A stretch of 14,625 bases of DNA from an uncultured Eubacteriales bacterium (GCA_902766475.1 CACXDQ010000105.1:1-14625); one strand, 5' to 3'. Shown: positions 7,157-14,510, counted from the first letter of the stretch. The notes: generated from the sequence alone by a model not told the origin. Numbers and translations: made by a program.

Positions 7157-8221
7157 ATGAAAAAAATTTTATTGAGGGCAGTTTTGCTCATTATGTCGAT
7201 AGCCGTCTTATCGTTCGGAGGGATAACGGCTTTCGCCGCAGTTTACCCCGAGGATAACTTCGGCGCATATATCGTCGCAACGGGCGATATAGGCGGCGGC
7301 GACGGAATGACGTATTACTACACGACGGTAGGCGACGGAAACGCAATAGTTTATTTCGACTTGTTACATTTGAATTCCGCCGGCAACTTCGGGTTTATAT
7401 GTTGCGATAAAGACAAGCTCGGCTCGCTCTCCCAAATGAGCGATCACGCCCTTTTCGGTCAGACGAATAAGGCGACGCTCGACCTTAGCGGAGATTTCAA
7501 CTTTAAAACGGGGTATTCATACAAGATAACCGTTAACGCAAGGCAGAAGAAAATAACGCTCGAAGAGGCGAAAACGGGTGAAAGCGATCACTCTTTGATA
7601 TTTGAGGCCGATATGACGGCTGAAAAGACCACGGCAATAGGGCTTGCAGCCGTCTCCGACGGGACGAATTCTTGCACCGCCATTATCGACAATCTGAAAA
7701 TAACCGACCTTAAAGGCACGGTTTACGTTTCCAACACGTTCGACGGCGGCGCTACCGTAAAAGACGGCAGCATGAAGATTTTGAGCGCAAACCCCGAAAC
7801 GGGCGCAAAGCTCACGGGCGGCGTCGGCAACGTATTTCTGCATAAAGATCTGATGCTCTCCGTTCGCTTTATGAGCGAGGGCGGCGAAATAATTTCCGAA
7901 CAAAAAGTGTGTATGTACGGAAGTGCGACCGCACCCGAAGCTCCCCGAAAAGAGGGCTACGAATTCGTAGGCTGGAACAAGAGCGTTTACGGAATAGAGA
8001 AAGACGAGGTTTTCTATCCTCTCTATAAAGAAGAGGGCGAAGTTGAGTCCGCAAGCTCTTCCGAGGACGTTTCAGAAAGCGAAGGGGAAAGCGAAAGGGA
8101 AAGTTCTTCCGCCAAGCCCGCATCGGGTAACGGCGGTTGCGGCGGCGAGATGGCGGCGCCTGCGGTTTTGTCGGCTCTTATCGGTGCGGCATTTATTGCT
8201 TTTCGCAAGAGGAGGGCGTAA
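7157..8221 (+). CDS. Secreted protein with InlB-type repeat and Cys-containing C-terminal membrane anchor signal
   Basis: A 354-residue protein with four parts. A signal peptide with an AFA/A site cleaves near residue 27. A beta-rich N-terminal region (about 29-190) has no recognised family but resembles laminin-G/concanavalin-like folds. An InlB B-repeat (Flg_new type) at about 234-290 contains APEAPRKEGYEFVGWN. A Ser/Glu-rich linker lies at 293-322. The C-terminus reads GGCGG (326-330), a hydrophobic span (about 333-349) and RKRR (350-353). That tripartite end has the layout of GlyGly-CTERM or Synerg-CTERM style sorting signals rather than LPXTG, and no processing enzyme is visible nearby. 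AGAGGT at 7145-7150 precedes the ATG. It probably stays on the cell surface, next to other surface proteins of the locus. The ligand is unknown. Confidence 0.75.
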   Translation: MKKILLRAVLLIMSIAVLSFGGITAFAAVYPEDNFGAYIVATGDIGGGDGMTYYYTTVGDGNAIVYFDLLHLNSAGNFGFICCDKDKLGSLSQMSDHALFGQTNKATLDLSGDFNFKTGYSYKITVNARQKKITLEEAKTGESDHSLIFEADMTAEKTTAIGLAAVSDGTNSCTAIIDNLKITDLKGTVYVSNTFDGGATVKDGSMKILSANPETGAKLTGGVGNVFLHKDLMLSVRFMSEGGEIISEQKVCMYGSATAPEAPRKEGYEFVGWNKSVYGIEKDEVFYPLYKEEGEVESASSSEDVSESEGESERESSSAKPASGNGGCGGEMAAPAVLSALIGAAFIAFRKRRA

Positions 8222-8224
8222 GAT

Positions 8225-9553
8225 ATGAGAAATTTGAAGAAAATTGCGGCGGCGATAGCTTTCGCTATGATACTTCCGGTGTTTTCGGCTATTCCCTTAA
8301 ATGCGACAGCCGAAACGGGAGAAAGTTCGCTTTTCGATACCGTCGTTTTAAAATCTATGACGGGCGAAGAGAGCGCCGACGCTTATACTCAGGGTGAAAG
8401 CGGCATGAAATTAAATATAACGGGTAAAAACGCAAGCGTTACGTTCGGCGGCGACGACGTTCAGCAGTTCGGCTTATTCGACGACGTTATTATAGACCTT
8501 CGCCTTAAAATAGAGGGCAGCGGCTATAACGGCGACTTGAAGTTGTATAAACCCGAGGGCGACCTCATAGATTACGGCTTCCCGATGGGAGAGTGGAACA
8601 GAGTTCGCTACAAGACTAAGGTCTACGAGCAAAACGGCAAAAAGATCGTCAGGTTAGATTTTTATAACGGCAAGGGAAAAACAATTGAAATTTCCGATTT
8701 CAAAATAGAAAAGGCGCCCGAGGATAAACCCCTTCTCGGCGGCGTAAAGCTCTATTCTATGGAATGTACGGGGCTTATGGAGGGTTACGTCCTCGTAACG
8801 CCCGAAGGTAAAGTTATAGTTATCGACGGCGGCGACAACGCCGAGGTGGACGCTCTCGTCAAATTTTTGAGGACGTTTACCAACAAGGTGGACTATTGGT
8901 TTATAACTCACTTCCATTCCGACCACGCAACGGCGCTCCACGTCATATTGCAGAATTACGATATTGCTATCGAAAATCTCGGCTATTCGTTCATAGAAAG
9001 CTCTGTTGTAAAGGAAAGGAGCGGAGATAGCGATTATTGGCTTTGTGACGCAATCAACGAGGACGTTTTGGAATATCCGAACAAGGTCAAAAACGTAATT
9101 ACGCCGGGTTACGGCGACGTTTACAAGGTCAGCGAAACGGTTTCCGTAAAGGCGCTCAACGACGCTTGGTTTGAGAAGAACAACAACTACGGCAACAATT
9201 CGGGTATTATCTACAAGGTCGAAACGCCGGGCGAGGACATTCTTTTCCTCGGCGATATGGGCGATAGAGGCGATTATTACCTTCAAGACGATTGGGCGAG
9301 ATCCGAAATAGAGAGCTGTACCGTAATTCAGATGGCGCACCACGGACAGAACGGCGTAACGGATAAATTCTATGCGGCTATAAAGGACATTAAGGTGTGC
9401 TTATATCCCGCCGCTCAGTGGATATACGACAACGATAACGGCAATGGCTTTAACAGCGCCAACCTTAAAACTCTCCACACGAGAGATCTCATGAGAGAGA
9501 GGGGAGTTATGGAGATAATAATTTCCGCACACGGCAGAAAACTGTTGATTTAA
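8225..9553 (+). CDS. Secreted metallo-beta-lactamase-fold hydrolase, ComEC-like
   Basis: A 442-residue protein with a signal peptide cleaved near NATA/ET (about residue 29). Residues 35-165 form a beta-rich region ending EISDFKIEKA, resembling a carbohydrate-binding-type jelly roll. From about 172 on there is an MBL domain with the metal motif THFHSDH (His229, His231, Asp233, His234), then NNSG (324-327), FLGDMGD (Asp344) and MAHHGQNG (His372, His373). That order (HxHxDH, NNS, GD, HHG) matches the extracellular MBL domain of ComEC/Rec2-type proteins, but the membrane channel of ComEC is absent. The ribosome binding site GGAGG (8211-8215) lies inside the end of the preceding gene, whose stop is three bases before this ATG, so the two are tightly coupled. 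The substrate may be a phosphodiester, a nucleic acid or a teichoic-type polymer. Confidence 0.85.
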   Translation: MRNLKKIAAAIAFAMILPVFSAIPLNATAETGESSLFDTVVLKSMTGEESADAYTQGESGMKLNITGKNASVTFGGDDVQQFGLFDDVIIDLRLKIEGSGYNGDLKLYKPEGDLIDYGFPMGEWNRVRYKTKVYEQNGKKIVRLDFYNGKGKTIEISDFKIEKAPEDKPLLGGVKLYSMECTGLMEGYVLVTPEGKVIVIDGGDNAEVDALVKFLRTFTNKVDYWFITHFHSDHATALHVILQNYDIAIENLGYSFIESSVVKERSGDSDYWLCDAINEDVLEYPNKVKNVITPGYGDVYKVSETVSVKALNDAWFEKNNNYGNNSGIIYKVETPGEDILFLGDMGDRGDYYLQDDWARSEIESCTVIQMAHHGQNGVTDKFYAAIKDIKVCLYPAAQWIYDNDNGNGFNSANLKTLHTRDLMRERGVMEIIISAHGRKLLI

Positions 9554-9558
9554 ACAAG

Positions 9559-9604
9559 TATTCCGCCCGCCTCGACGGCGGGCGGAATAAGAATATTTAT
9601 TTTG
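9559..9604 (+). terminator. Rho-independent terminator after the MBL-fold gene
   Basis: TATTCCGCCCGCC (9559-9571) and GGCGGGCGGAATA (9577-9589) are perfect 13-base arms around the loop TCGAC, followed by a T-rich stretch (ATATTTATTTT). It is the strongest terminator in the coding part of the window and probably separates the surface-protein genes from the downstream cytoplasmic-enzyme genes. Confidence 0.8.
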
Positions 9605-9608
9605 TGAC

Positions 9609-10706
9609 ATGAAAAAGGCATACGATCTATTTGAATATCTCCGTCCGATCTGGGCGACGGATACGGTTTACAACGAAACCTTTATGTTTTTGGGCAAAGA
9701 CGACTCTGCGCCCTTTCTCTTGCGCCCCGACGAGATATTAAGCGTAAAAAACTACTTTTTGACGGAGGATATTTCCCCGGAAAACTACGAGATAAAAGAC
9801 GGAAAATTTTTCCGCAAAGGCAAAATACCTTATTACACCGCCGAAGAATATTACACAACCGAAATCGGGCGTTACGGCATTAAGGTAAACGAAAATACGG
9901 CTTTAAAATTCGGCTTTAAAGAGCAGAGGTATCTCCTCTACGGCGAGGGCGATACGTTCACTGAAAATCAGATCGCCGTTACATATAAAACGAGAGAAAA
10001 ATGGAGCGGAGTTATCCCCGAAGGAAAGCGGGAAAAACTTCCGCTGTTTACAGATAGAATAAATCGAAAAGAAAGGATAAACATAACTTTTTACGGCGAC
10101 AGCATAATGACCGGTTGCAATGCGAGCGGTACGCCGATGGGCGGCAATACGCCCCCTTATATGGACGCTTTTCCCGACCTTATAAAGGACTTTTTAACCG
10201 AGGTTTTCGGTGCGAATATAGCCATTTCAAACGTGTCGCAGGGCGGCTGGAATACGTTTGAGGGAAGAAACGCTTTCAAAGAGCGTGTCTTGCCTACAAA
10301 CCCCGACGTTCTCGTTCTCGGTTTCGGCATGAACGACCTCGATACTCCGCTCGATAAATACGGCGAAACGTATAGGGAAATGATTTCTCTTTTAAGAAAA
10401 CAAAACCCCGCTTCGGAGATAGTTTTGGTTGCGACGATGTACCCAAATACCGACAGCACGTGGGTGAGAAATCAAGTGCGAACGGTCGACGTATTAAAAG
10501 AGTTGGAAAGGGCGGACGAGCATATCGCCCTTGCCGACATGACGAGTATGCACGAGTGTATTTTAAAGCGCAAGAGATACCGTGACATGACGGCTAACAA
10601 CATAAATCACCCCAACGATTTTTTAGGGAGGGTATATGCGCAGGTAATACTTAAAACGATGCTCGGCGAAAGCTTTGAAAGGTTTTACAAAGAAAGAAAT
10701 GATTGA
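9609..10706 (+). CDS. SGNH/GDSL-family hydrolase, probable carbohydrate esterase
   Basis: A 365-residue protein without a signal peptide. A beta-rich N-terminal domain (about 1-150) precedes an SGNH fold: block I FYGDSIMTG with nucleophile Ser165 in GDS (163-165), block II NVSQGGW (208-214), block III GFGMND (238-243) with Asn242, and block V NNINHPND with His334. The Asp that usually lies three residues before the catalytic His is Asn331, as in several SGNH subfamilies. The most likely role is to remove acetyl or other acyl groups from imported oligosaccharides in the cytoplasm. The ATG at 9609 has no clear ribosome binding site; the next Met is at residue 26, and starting there would cut the N-terminal domain. 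The stop overlaps the next gene by eight bases. Confidence 0.85.
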   Translation: MKKAYDLFEYLRPIWATDTVYNETFMFLGKDDSAPFLLRPDEILSVKNYFLTEDISPENYEIKDGKFFRKGKIPYYTAEEYYTTEIGRYGIKVNENTALKFGFKEQRYLLYGEGDTFTENQIAVTYKTREKWSGVIPEGKREKLPLFTDRINRKERINITFYGDSIMTGCNASGTPMGGNTPPYMDAFPDLIKDFLTEVFGANIAISNVSQGGWNTFEGRNAFKERVLPTNPDVLVLGFGMNDLDTPLDKYGETYREMISLLRKQNPASEIVLVATMYPNTDSTWVRNQVRTVDVLKELERADEHIALADMTSMHECILKRKRYRDMTANNINHPNDFLGRVYAQVILKTMLGESFERFYKERND

Positions 10707-13560
10707 AAGATTTACTAAGCAATTTAAGCGAGCCTTGTCGGGCGATCTCGGCGAGTACCGTTCGATTCCGTTCTGGAGCTGGAACAACGAGCTTGACGAA
10801 AAGTCGCTCACCGACCAGATAGAAGAGATGAAAAAAGTCGGCATAGGCGGTTTCGTTATACACGCTCGCACGGGGCTTAAAACGCCATATCTCGGCGAGA
10901 AGTGGTTTTCATGCGTGGAAGCTTGTTTAAATAAGGCGAAAGAGCTTAAAATGAACGTGTGGATATACGACGAAAACGGCTGGCCGAGCGGTTTTGTCGG
11001 CGGAAAACTACTCAAAAACGAGGCTTACAGGGCTCGTTTTCTCGAATACGAAGAGAGCGATAAATTCGACGAAAACGCCCTTTGTTGTTACGTCGACGGG
11101 GAAGGCGGCTACCGCAGAGTTTTTGGCAAAGAAGAGGGCGAAAAGGTCTATCACAACGTCTATCTTCGCATTAGCCCGTCGGCAACGGATATTTTAAACC
11201 CCGAGGTAGTAAGCGCATTTATCTCGGAAACGCACGAAAAGTATTATTCGAGGTTTTCCGGCAGTTTCGGTAAAGAGCTTGTCGGCTTTTTCACGGACGA
11301 GCCGCAATATTACAGATGGGCTACCCCCTATCCGTCGACGGTACGGCAGGCTTTTAAAGAGCAATACGGCGAGGACGTTTACGACGGGCTTATCTATCTT
11401 TTTAAAGACGACGAGAGGGGTTATAAATTCAGAACGAGATATTACGGCGTTTTGAGCCGATTGTATAACGAAAACTATTATAAAAGGCTTTACGACTGGT
11501 GTGAGGAGCACGGCTGTAAGCTTACCGGACATTCCGTCGAAGAGCCGCACCTCTATTCGCAGATGTGGGGCGGTGCTGGCGTTATGCCGACTTATGAATA
11601 CGAGCATATCCCGGCTATAGACAGCCTTACGAGAGAGGGCGAATATTTTCTGTCGTTCCGTCAGGTTGCGTCCGTTGCGGCTCAGCTCGGCAAGAAGTTT
11701 GTTTTGACCGAAACTTTCGGTTGCAGCGGTTACGACGTAACGCCTACCGAACTTAAACATATAGGCGAAATGCAGTATTTTTGCGGAATAAACCTCATGT
11801 GTCAGCACCTCTTGCCCTATTCCGTTGCGGGGCAGGGCAAACACGACTGTCCGCCCGTATTTTACAAGCAGAACAACTGGTGGGAAGAATTCGGGGCGTT
11901 CAACGAGCATTTTACAAGGCTCGGCTATCTCGTCGCAAATTCCGTCGAACGGGTGGACGTACTTATAATCCACCCCATGCGGAGCGTTTACTTAACTTAT
12001 ATCAGAGAGGCGGACGGCGAGAGCGTCAAAGGCTTGGAAGATAGCTTTTCAAAGCTTCTCAAAACGCTCAACGACAGCGGCGTAACATACCACTTTGCGG
12101 ACGAAACGTTGCTTGCCAAATACGGCAAGACAGAGGGCAATAGGCTCATTATCGGCAATTTTTCGTACGATACGGTAATTGTTCCGCAAATGCCGTCCAT
12201 CGCATCTTCGACGCTTCGCACGTTGAGCGGTTATAAAGGCAAACTCTGTATTATAAATACGCCTGAATATATAGACGGAGAGAGGGCGGAAGTAGGCATA
12301 AAAGGCAATACGACCATAGGCGAGATCGTCGGAGATACAGCCGTTTATTTGCGCATAAAAGAGGGCGACGGAATAATGACGGAGAGAGAATACTTTTACG
12401 GAGATAAAAGCGTTCGCTTTACGTTCATCAAAAATTTATCTCTGAAAAAGCCGTTGGTTTGTGATTTGGGCGACGAAAAGAGATACGCCGCTTTCGATAT
12501 CGACGACATGACGTTTACAAAAACGTCGGGCGAAATAACGCTCGAAGGTTGTGGAAGCGTTATTTTGGCAGAAGAACAAGAAGAGGACGTCGGGCTTATC
12601 AAACGTGCGCAAAACTTAGCGTCGTCAGAGGATATTACGGGCAAATTCAAAGTCGGCGGCATGAGCGAAAACCTTTTCGTTTCCGACAATGCGGAATACA
12701 GCTTCGACGGAAAAGAATACTTTTCAAAAAGACCTCTTCCACGCATTTTCGAGAACTTGCTCTACGAAAGGTATAATGGGAAAATATATATAAAACACAC
12801 CTTTTCGATTGCCGAAAAAATGCCCTTAAAACTCGTTGCCGAGAAATACGATTTTATATCGGCTACATTCAACGGCTATCCCGTAAACTTTAAAAAATCG
12901 CAATTCGATATAAAGTTTGTCGAAGCGGACGTGACGGACTGTATAAAAGAGGGCGTAAACGAATATATATATTGCTTAAACTACACCCAAAGAGAAGAGG
13001 TGAGGTTTGCGTTTTTCGATCCGCTTGCGACCGAGGCGCTCAGAAACTGTCTGTATTACGACACCTACATAGAAAACGTGTATTTAAAGGGCGATTTCGT
13101 CGTCGGAAAAGACGGGGCGTTGTCGAGGGCTAAAAACTTGCCCGAGATATCTTCCGAAATGTATAAAAACGGGTACCCGTTCTTTTACGGCGAATTGAAA
13201 TTAAAGGGCGGATATTTCTTTGACGGCGATGGAAGGCGCAGTTTGTATCCCGTCGGCAGATTTTTAGTGGCTGAAATAACCGTAAACGGCAAGAAAAAGA
13301 GCCTCGTTTACAGCCCGAAAATCGACGTTACCGACATGCTCGAAAAGGGCGAAAACGAAATCGAAATAGTAGTTAAATCGAGCTTGCGCAATCTCTTCGG
13401 ACCTCATCACTTCAAATCGTTCACCGAAACCGATTGGGTTGGCCCCGATAAATTCACTCAATACCGAATGTGGAAAGGCGGAGTTTCTCCTAATTACGAC
13501 GAAGAATATAACCTCGTCCCTTTCGGCGTCGATAAAATAATTATAGAAAAATATAAATAA
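10699..13560 (+). CDS. Large glycoside hydrolase of the GH106-related (alpha-L-rhamnosidase type) family
   Basis: A 953-residue protein without an export signal. Near the N-terminus IPFWSWNNEL and GIGGFVIHARTG, then WIYDENGWPSG (about 88-98), are hallmark stretches of the family Pfam groups as glycosyl hydrolase 106. Candidate acids are in FFTDEP (Asp200, Glu201), GHSVEEP (Glu281, Glu282) and LTETFG (Glu338). The C-terminal third holds GH2-like beta-sandwich sugar-binding segments (about 690-790, and IDVTDMLEKGENEIEIVVKS near residue 890). The ATG at 10699 is preferred over a TTG at 10675. It overlaps the SGNH stop by eight bases, so the two are probably co-translated. The family includes alpha-L-rhamnosidases, but many members are uncharacterised, so rhamnose specificity is inferred. 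It probably cleaves imported, de-acylated oligosaccharides in the cytoplasm. Confidence 0.82.
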   Translation: MIERFTKQFKRALSGDLGEYRSIPFWSWNNELDEKSLTDQIEEMKKVGIGGFVIHARTGLKTPYLGEKWFSCVEACLNKAKELKMNVWIYDENGWPSGFVGGKLLKNEAYRARFLEYEESDKFDENALCCYVDGEGGYRRVFGKEEGEKVYHNVYLRISPSATDILNPEVVSAFISETHEKYYSRFSGSFGKELVGFFTDEPQYYRWATPYPSTVRQAFKEQYGEDVYDGLIYLFKDDERGYKFRTRYYGVLSRLYNENYYKRLYDWCEEHGCKLTGHSVEEPHLYSQMWGGAGVMPTYEYEHIPAIDSLTREGEYFLSFRQVASVAAQLGKKFVLTETFGCSGYDVTPTELKHIGEMQYFCGINLMCQHLLPYSVAGQGKHDCPPVFYKQNNWWEEFGAFNEHFTRLGYLVANSVERVDVLIIHPMRSVYLTYIREADGESVKGLEDSFSKLLKTLNDSGVTYHFADETLLAKYGKTEGNRLIIGNFSYDTVIVPQMPSIASSTLRTLSGYKGKLCIINTPEYIDGERAEVGIKGNTTIGEIVGDTAVYLRIKEGDGIMTEREYFYGDKSVRFTFIKNLSLKKPLVCDLGDEKRYAAFDIDDMTFTKTSGEITLEGCGSVILAEEQEEDVGLIKRAQNLASSEDITGKFKVGGMSENLFVSDNAEYSFDGKEYFSKRPLPRIFENLLYERYNGKIYIKHTFSIAEKMPLKLVAEKYDFISATFNGYPVNFKKSQFDIKFVEADVTDCIKEGVNEYIYCLNYTQREEVRFAFFDPLATEALRNCLYYDTYIENVYLKGDFVVGKDGALSRAKNLPEISSEMYKNGYPFFYGELKLKGGYFFDGDGRRSLYPVGRFLVAEITVNGKKKSLVYSPKIDVTDMLEKGENEIEIVVKSSLRNLFGPHHFKSFTETDWVGPDKFTQYRMWKGGVSPNYDEEYNLVPFGVDKIIIEKYK

Positions 13561-13571
13561 GGAGTTGTTTT

Positions 13572-14150
13572 ATGAAAACTGTAAAAGACAAGTATTTGGT
13601 AGTAGGCGCAGATTTTGCGGGCTTTCCTCTCAAAGAGGTAGTAGTTGAACACCTCGAAAAGAAAGGTTGGAAGATCCTCGATTTAGGCGTTAAAAAGGAC
13701 AGCGATCCGAACGACACCGATTTAATGTTTCACAGAGTGGGGCTAAGAGTCGGCGCAGAGATCTCCGAGGGCAATTATGAGCGTGCGCTCGTATTTTGCG
13801 GTACGGGCATGGGCATACACATTGCGGCGAGCAAATGTCCCCACGTCCACGCAGGCGTCGTTGAGAGCCTTCCGGCGGCTATAAGAGCGATAACTGGAAA
13901 CGGCGTAAACGTCCTTGCGATGGGTGCGTTTTACGTTGCGCCGCAAACGGCTTGCGATATAGCCGACGCATATCTTGCAAATTCGCTCGGCAGTGGCTGG
14001 GAGTGGTGGCATAACTTCTATGAATTCCACAAGCTTGCGATAGACGAACTCGAAGCTTTCGACTATGAAGAATACAAGAAGAACGGCTTTAAGGTCAACA
14101 AACTCGGCGATTATGATTTAACTCTCGACTTCGATAAAAAGCCCGAATAA
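13572..14150 (+). CDS. RpiB/LacA/LacB-family sugar-phosphate isomerase, divergent
   Basis: A 192-residue cytoplasmic protein. VVGADFAGFPLKE opens the fold, and FCGTGMGIHIAASK (75-88) is the signature loop with Cys76, the position of the catalytic base in RpiB. NVLAMGAFYVAPQTACDIADAYL closes the conserved core. Two His positions of classical RpiB are changed: Asp-His in the first loop is Asp14-Phe15, and the His of the RQHND-type segment is Gly109. The protein is also about 40 residues longer than the usual 145-150, with an aromatic WEWWHNFYEFHKL stretch and an acidic tail. It may act on another aldose or ketose phosphate, as LacAB and tetrulose-phosphate isomerases do. GGAG at 13561-13564, just after the previous stop, serves the ATG, so it is the last gene of the operon. 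Confidence 0.85.
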   Translation: MKTVKDKYLVVGADFAGFPLKEVVVEHLEKKGWKILDLGVKKDSDPNDTDLMFHRVGLRVGAEISEGNYERALVFCGTGMGIHIAASKCPHVHAGVVESLPAAIRAITGNGVNVLAMGAFYVAPQTACDIADAYLANSLGSGWEWWHNFYEFHKLAIDELEAFDYEEYKKNGFKVNKLGDYDLTLDFDKKPE

Positions 14151-14173
14151 ACGGTACGTTCTTAAATCGAAAA

Positions 14174-14218
14174 TGATATGCACCCCAAAAGTTTGTCTGA
14201 CTTTTGGGGTGCATATCA
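14174..14218. repeat. 45-base element with perfect 18-base inverted arms
   Basis: TGATATGCACCCCAAAAG (14174-14191) and its exact complement at 14201-14218 flank the nine bases TTTGTCTGA. It begins with TG and ends with CA, and TGCACCCCAAAAGT resembles, from memory, the ends of IS3-family elements. It lies 23 bases after the isomerase stop. On the minus strand it is followed by ATTTTCGATTT, so it could also act as a terminator in that direction; on the + strand no T-run follows. Confidence 0.8.
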
Positions 14219-14234
14219 GGTTGATTTCCTATTT

Positions 14235-14310
14235 TGGAGCTGAATACTGAAAGTATCCTGCCGAGGCTCCCGAAAGGGAAACGGCAGATAGGCGGACTTG
14301 ACCGCCGACC
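14235..14310 (-). pseudogene. Disrupted copy of the 3' half of tRNA-Thr
   Basis: Positions 14219-14242 are identical to 14533-14556 (one terminator arm, spacer, CCA, discriminator and the last bases of the acceptor), and 14289-14311 match 14558-14581 (T arm) except for one missing base in the T loop. Between them sit 48 extra bases that contain two hairpins and split the acceptor strand. Anticodon and D arms are missing, so it cannot be a functional tRNA. Confidence 0.8.
14244..14287. repeat. Two hairpins inside the insertion in the broken tRNA copy
   Basis: The first is ATACT/AGTAT with the loop GAA (14244-14256). The second has an outer stem CTGCCG (14258-14263) with CGGCAG (14282-14287) and an inner stem TCCC/GGGA (14268-14279) closed by a GAAA tetraloop of GNRA type. 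The nested form suggests a folded RNA or a small repeated element. Confidence 0.65.
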
Positions 14311-14336
14311 TTCGTCGCAATTTTGCTTGTTTAGCC

Positions 14337-14366
14337 GCAATTATTTAAAATAATTGCTTGCTTTTT
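14337..14366 (+). terminator. AT-rich hairpin followed by T-rich stretch
   Basis: GCAATTATT (14337-14345) and AATAATTGC (14349-14357) pair perfectly around TAA and are followed by TTGCTTTTT on the + strand. This is a weak but plausible terminator for the long + strand operon. Confidence 0.4.
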
Positions 14367-14384
14367 CAGCAAATTGCTCCTCTT

Positions 14385-14418
14385 CCCACAAATCTTTTGC
14401 AAGCAAAATCTTTGCGGG
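14385..14418. repeat. Imperfect palindrome with 16-base arms
   Basis: CCCACAAATCTTTTGC and GCAAAATCTTTGCGGG are separated by two bases. They pair as CCC/GGG, CAAA/TTTG and TTTTGC/GCAAAA, with one A/C mismatch and a TC/TC internal loop. It could form a cruciform or be the residue of a mobile element end. Confidence 0.55.
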
Positions 14419-14429
14419 AGCCCTATATA

Positions 14430-14455
14430 CCCCAAAAATGCTTTCATTTTTGGGG
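14430..14455. repeat. Perfect hairpin with 11-base arms
   Basis: CCCCAAAAATG (14430-14440) and CATTTTTGGGG (14445-14455) enclose CTTT. No T-run follows on either strand. The CCCCAAAA core recalls the 45-base element 210 bases to the left. Confidence 0.7.
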
Positions 14456-14510
14456 ACCCCGTCTGAATAATCGGTGGGTCTTGACGGATTCAAAACCAAC
14501 TTTCAACACC

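Noticed and set aside
8654..9343. A 229-residue minus-strand open frame
   Set aside because: It is antisense to the MBL-fold gene, whose metal motifs are clear on the + strand.
8225..9553. Reading the MBL-fold protein as a true beta-lactamase or a complete ComEC channel
   Set aside because: The motif order fits the ComEC-type MBL domain, but there are no membrane spans after the signal peptide, and nothing points to antibiotic hydrolysis.
11194..11973. A 259-residue minus-strand open frame
   Set aside because: It is antisense to the GH106-type gene, which carries the family signature motifs on the + strand.
14095..14340. An 81-residue minus-strand open frame
   Set aside because: It crosses the broken tRNA copy, the 45-base palindrome and the end of the isomerase gene. 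No start signals or family features are visible.
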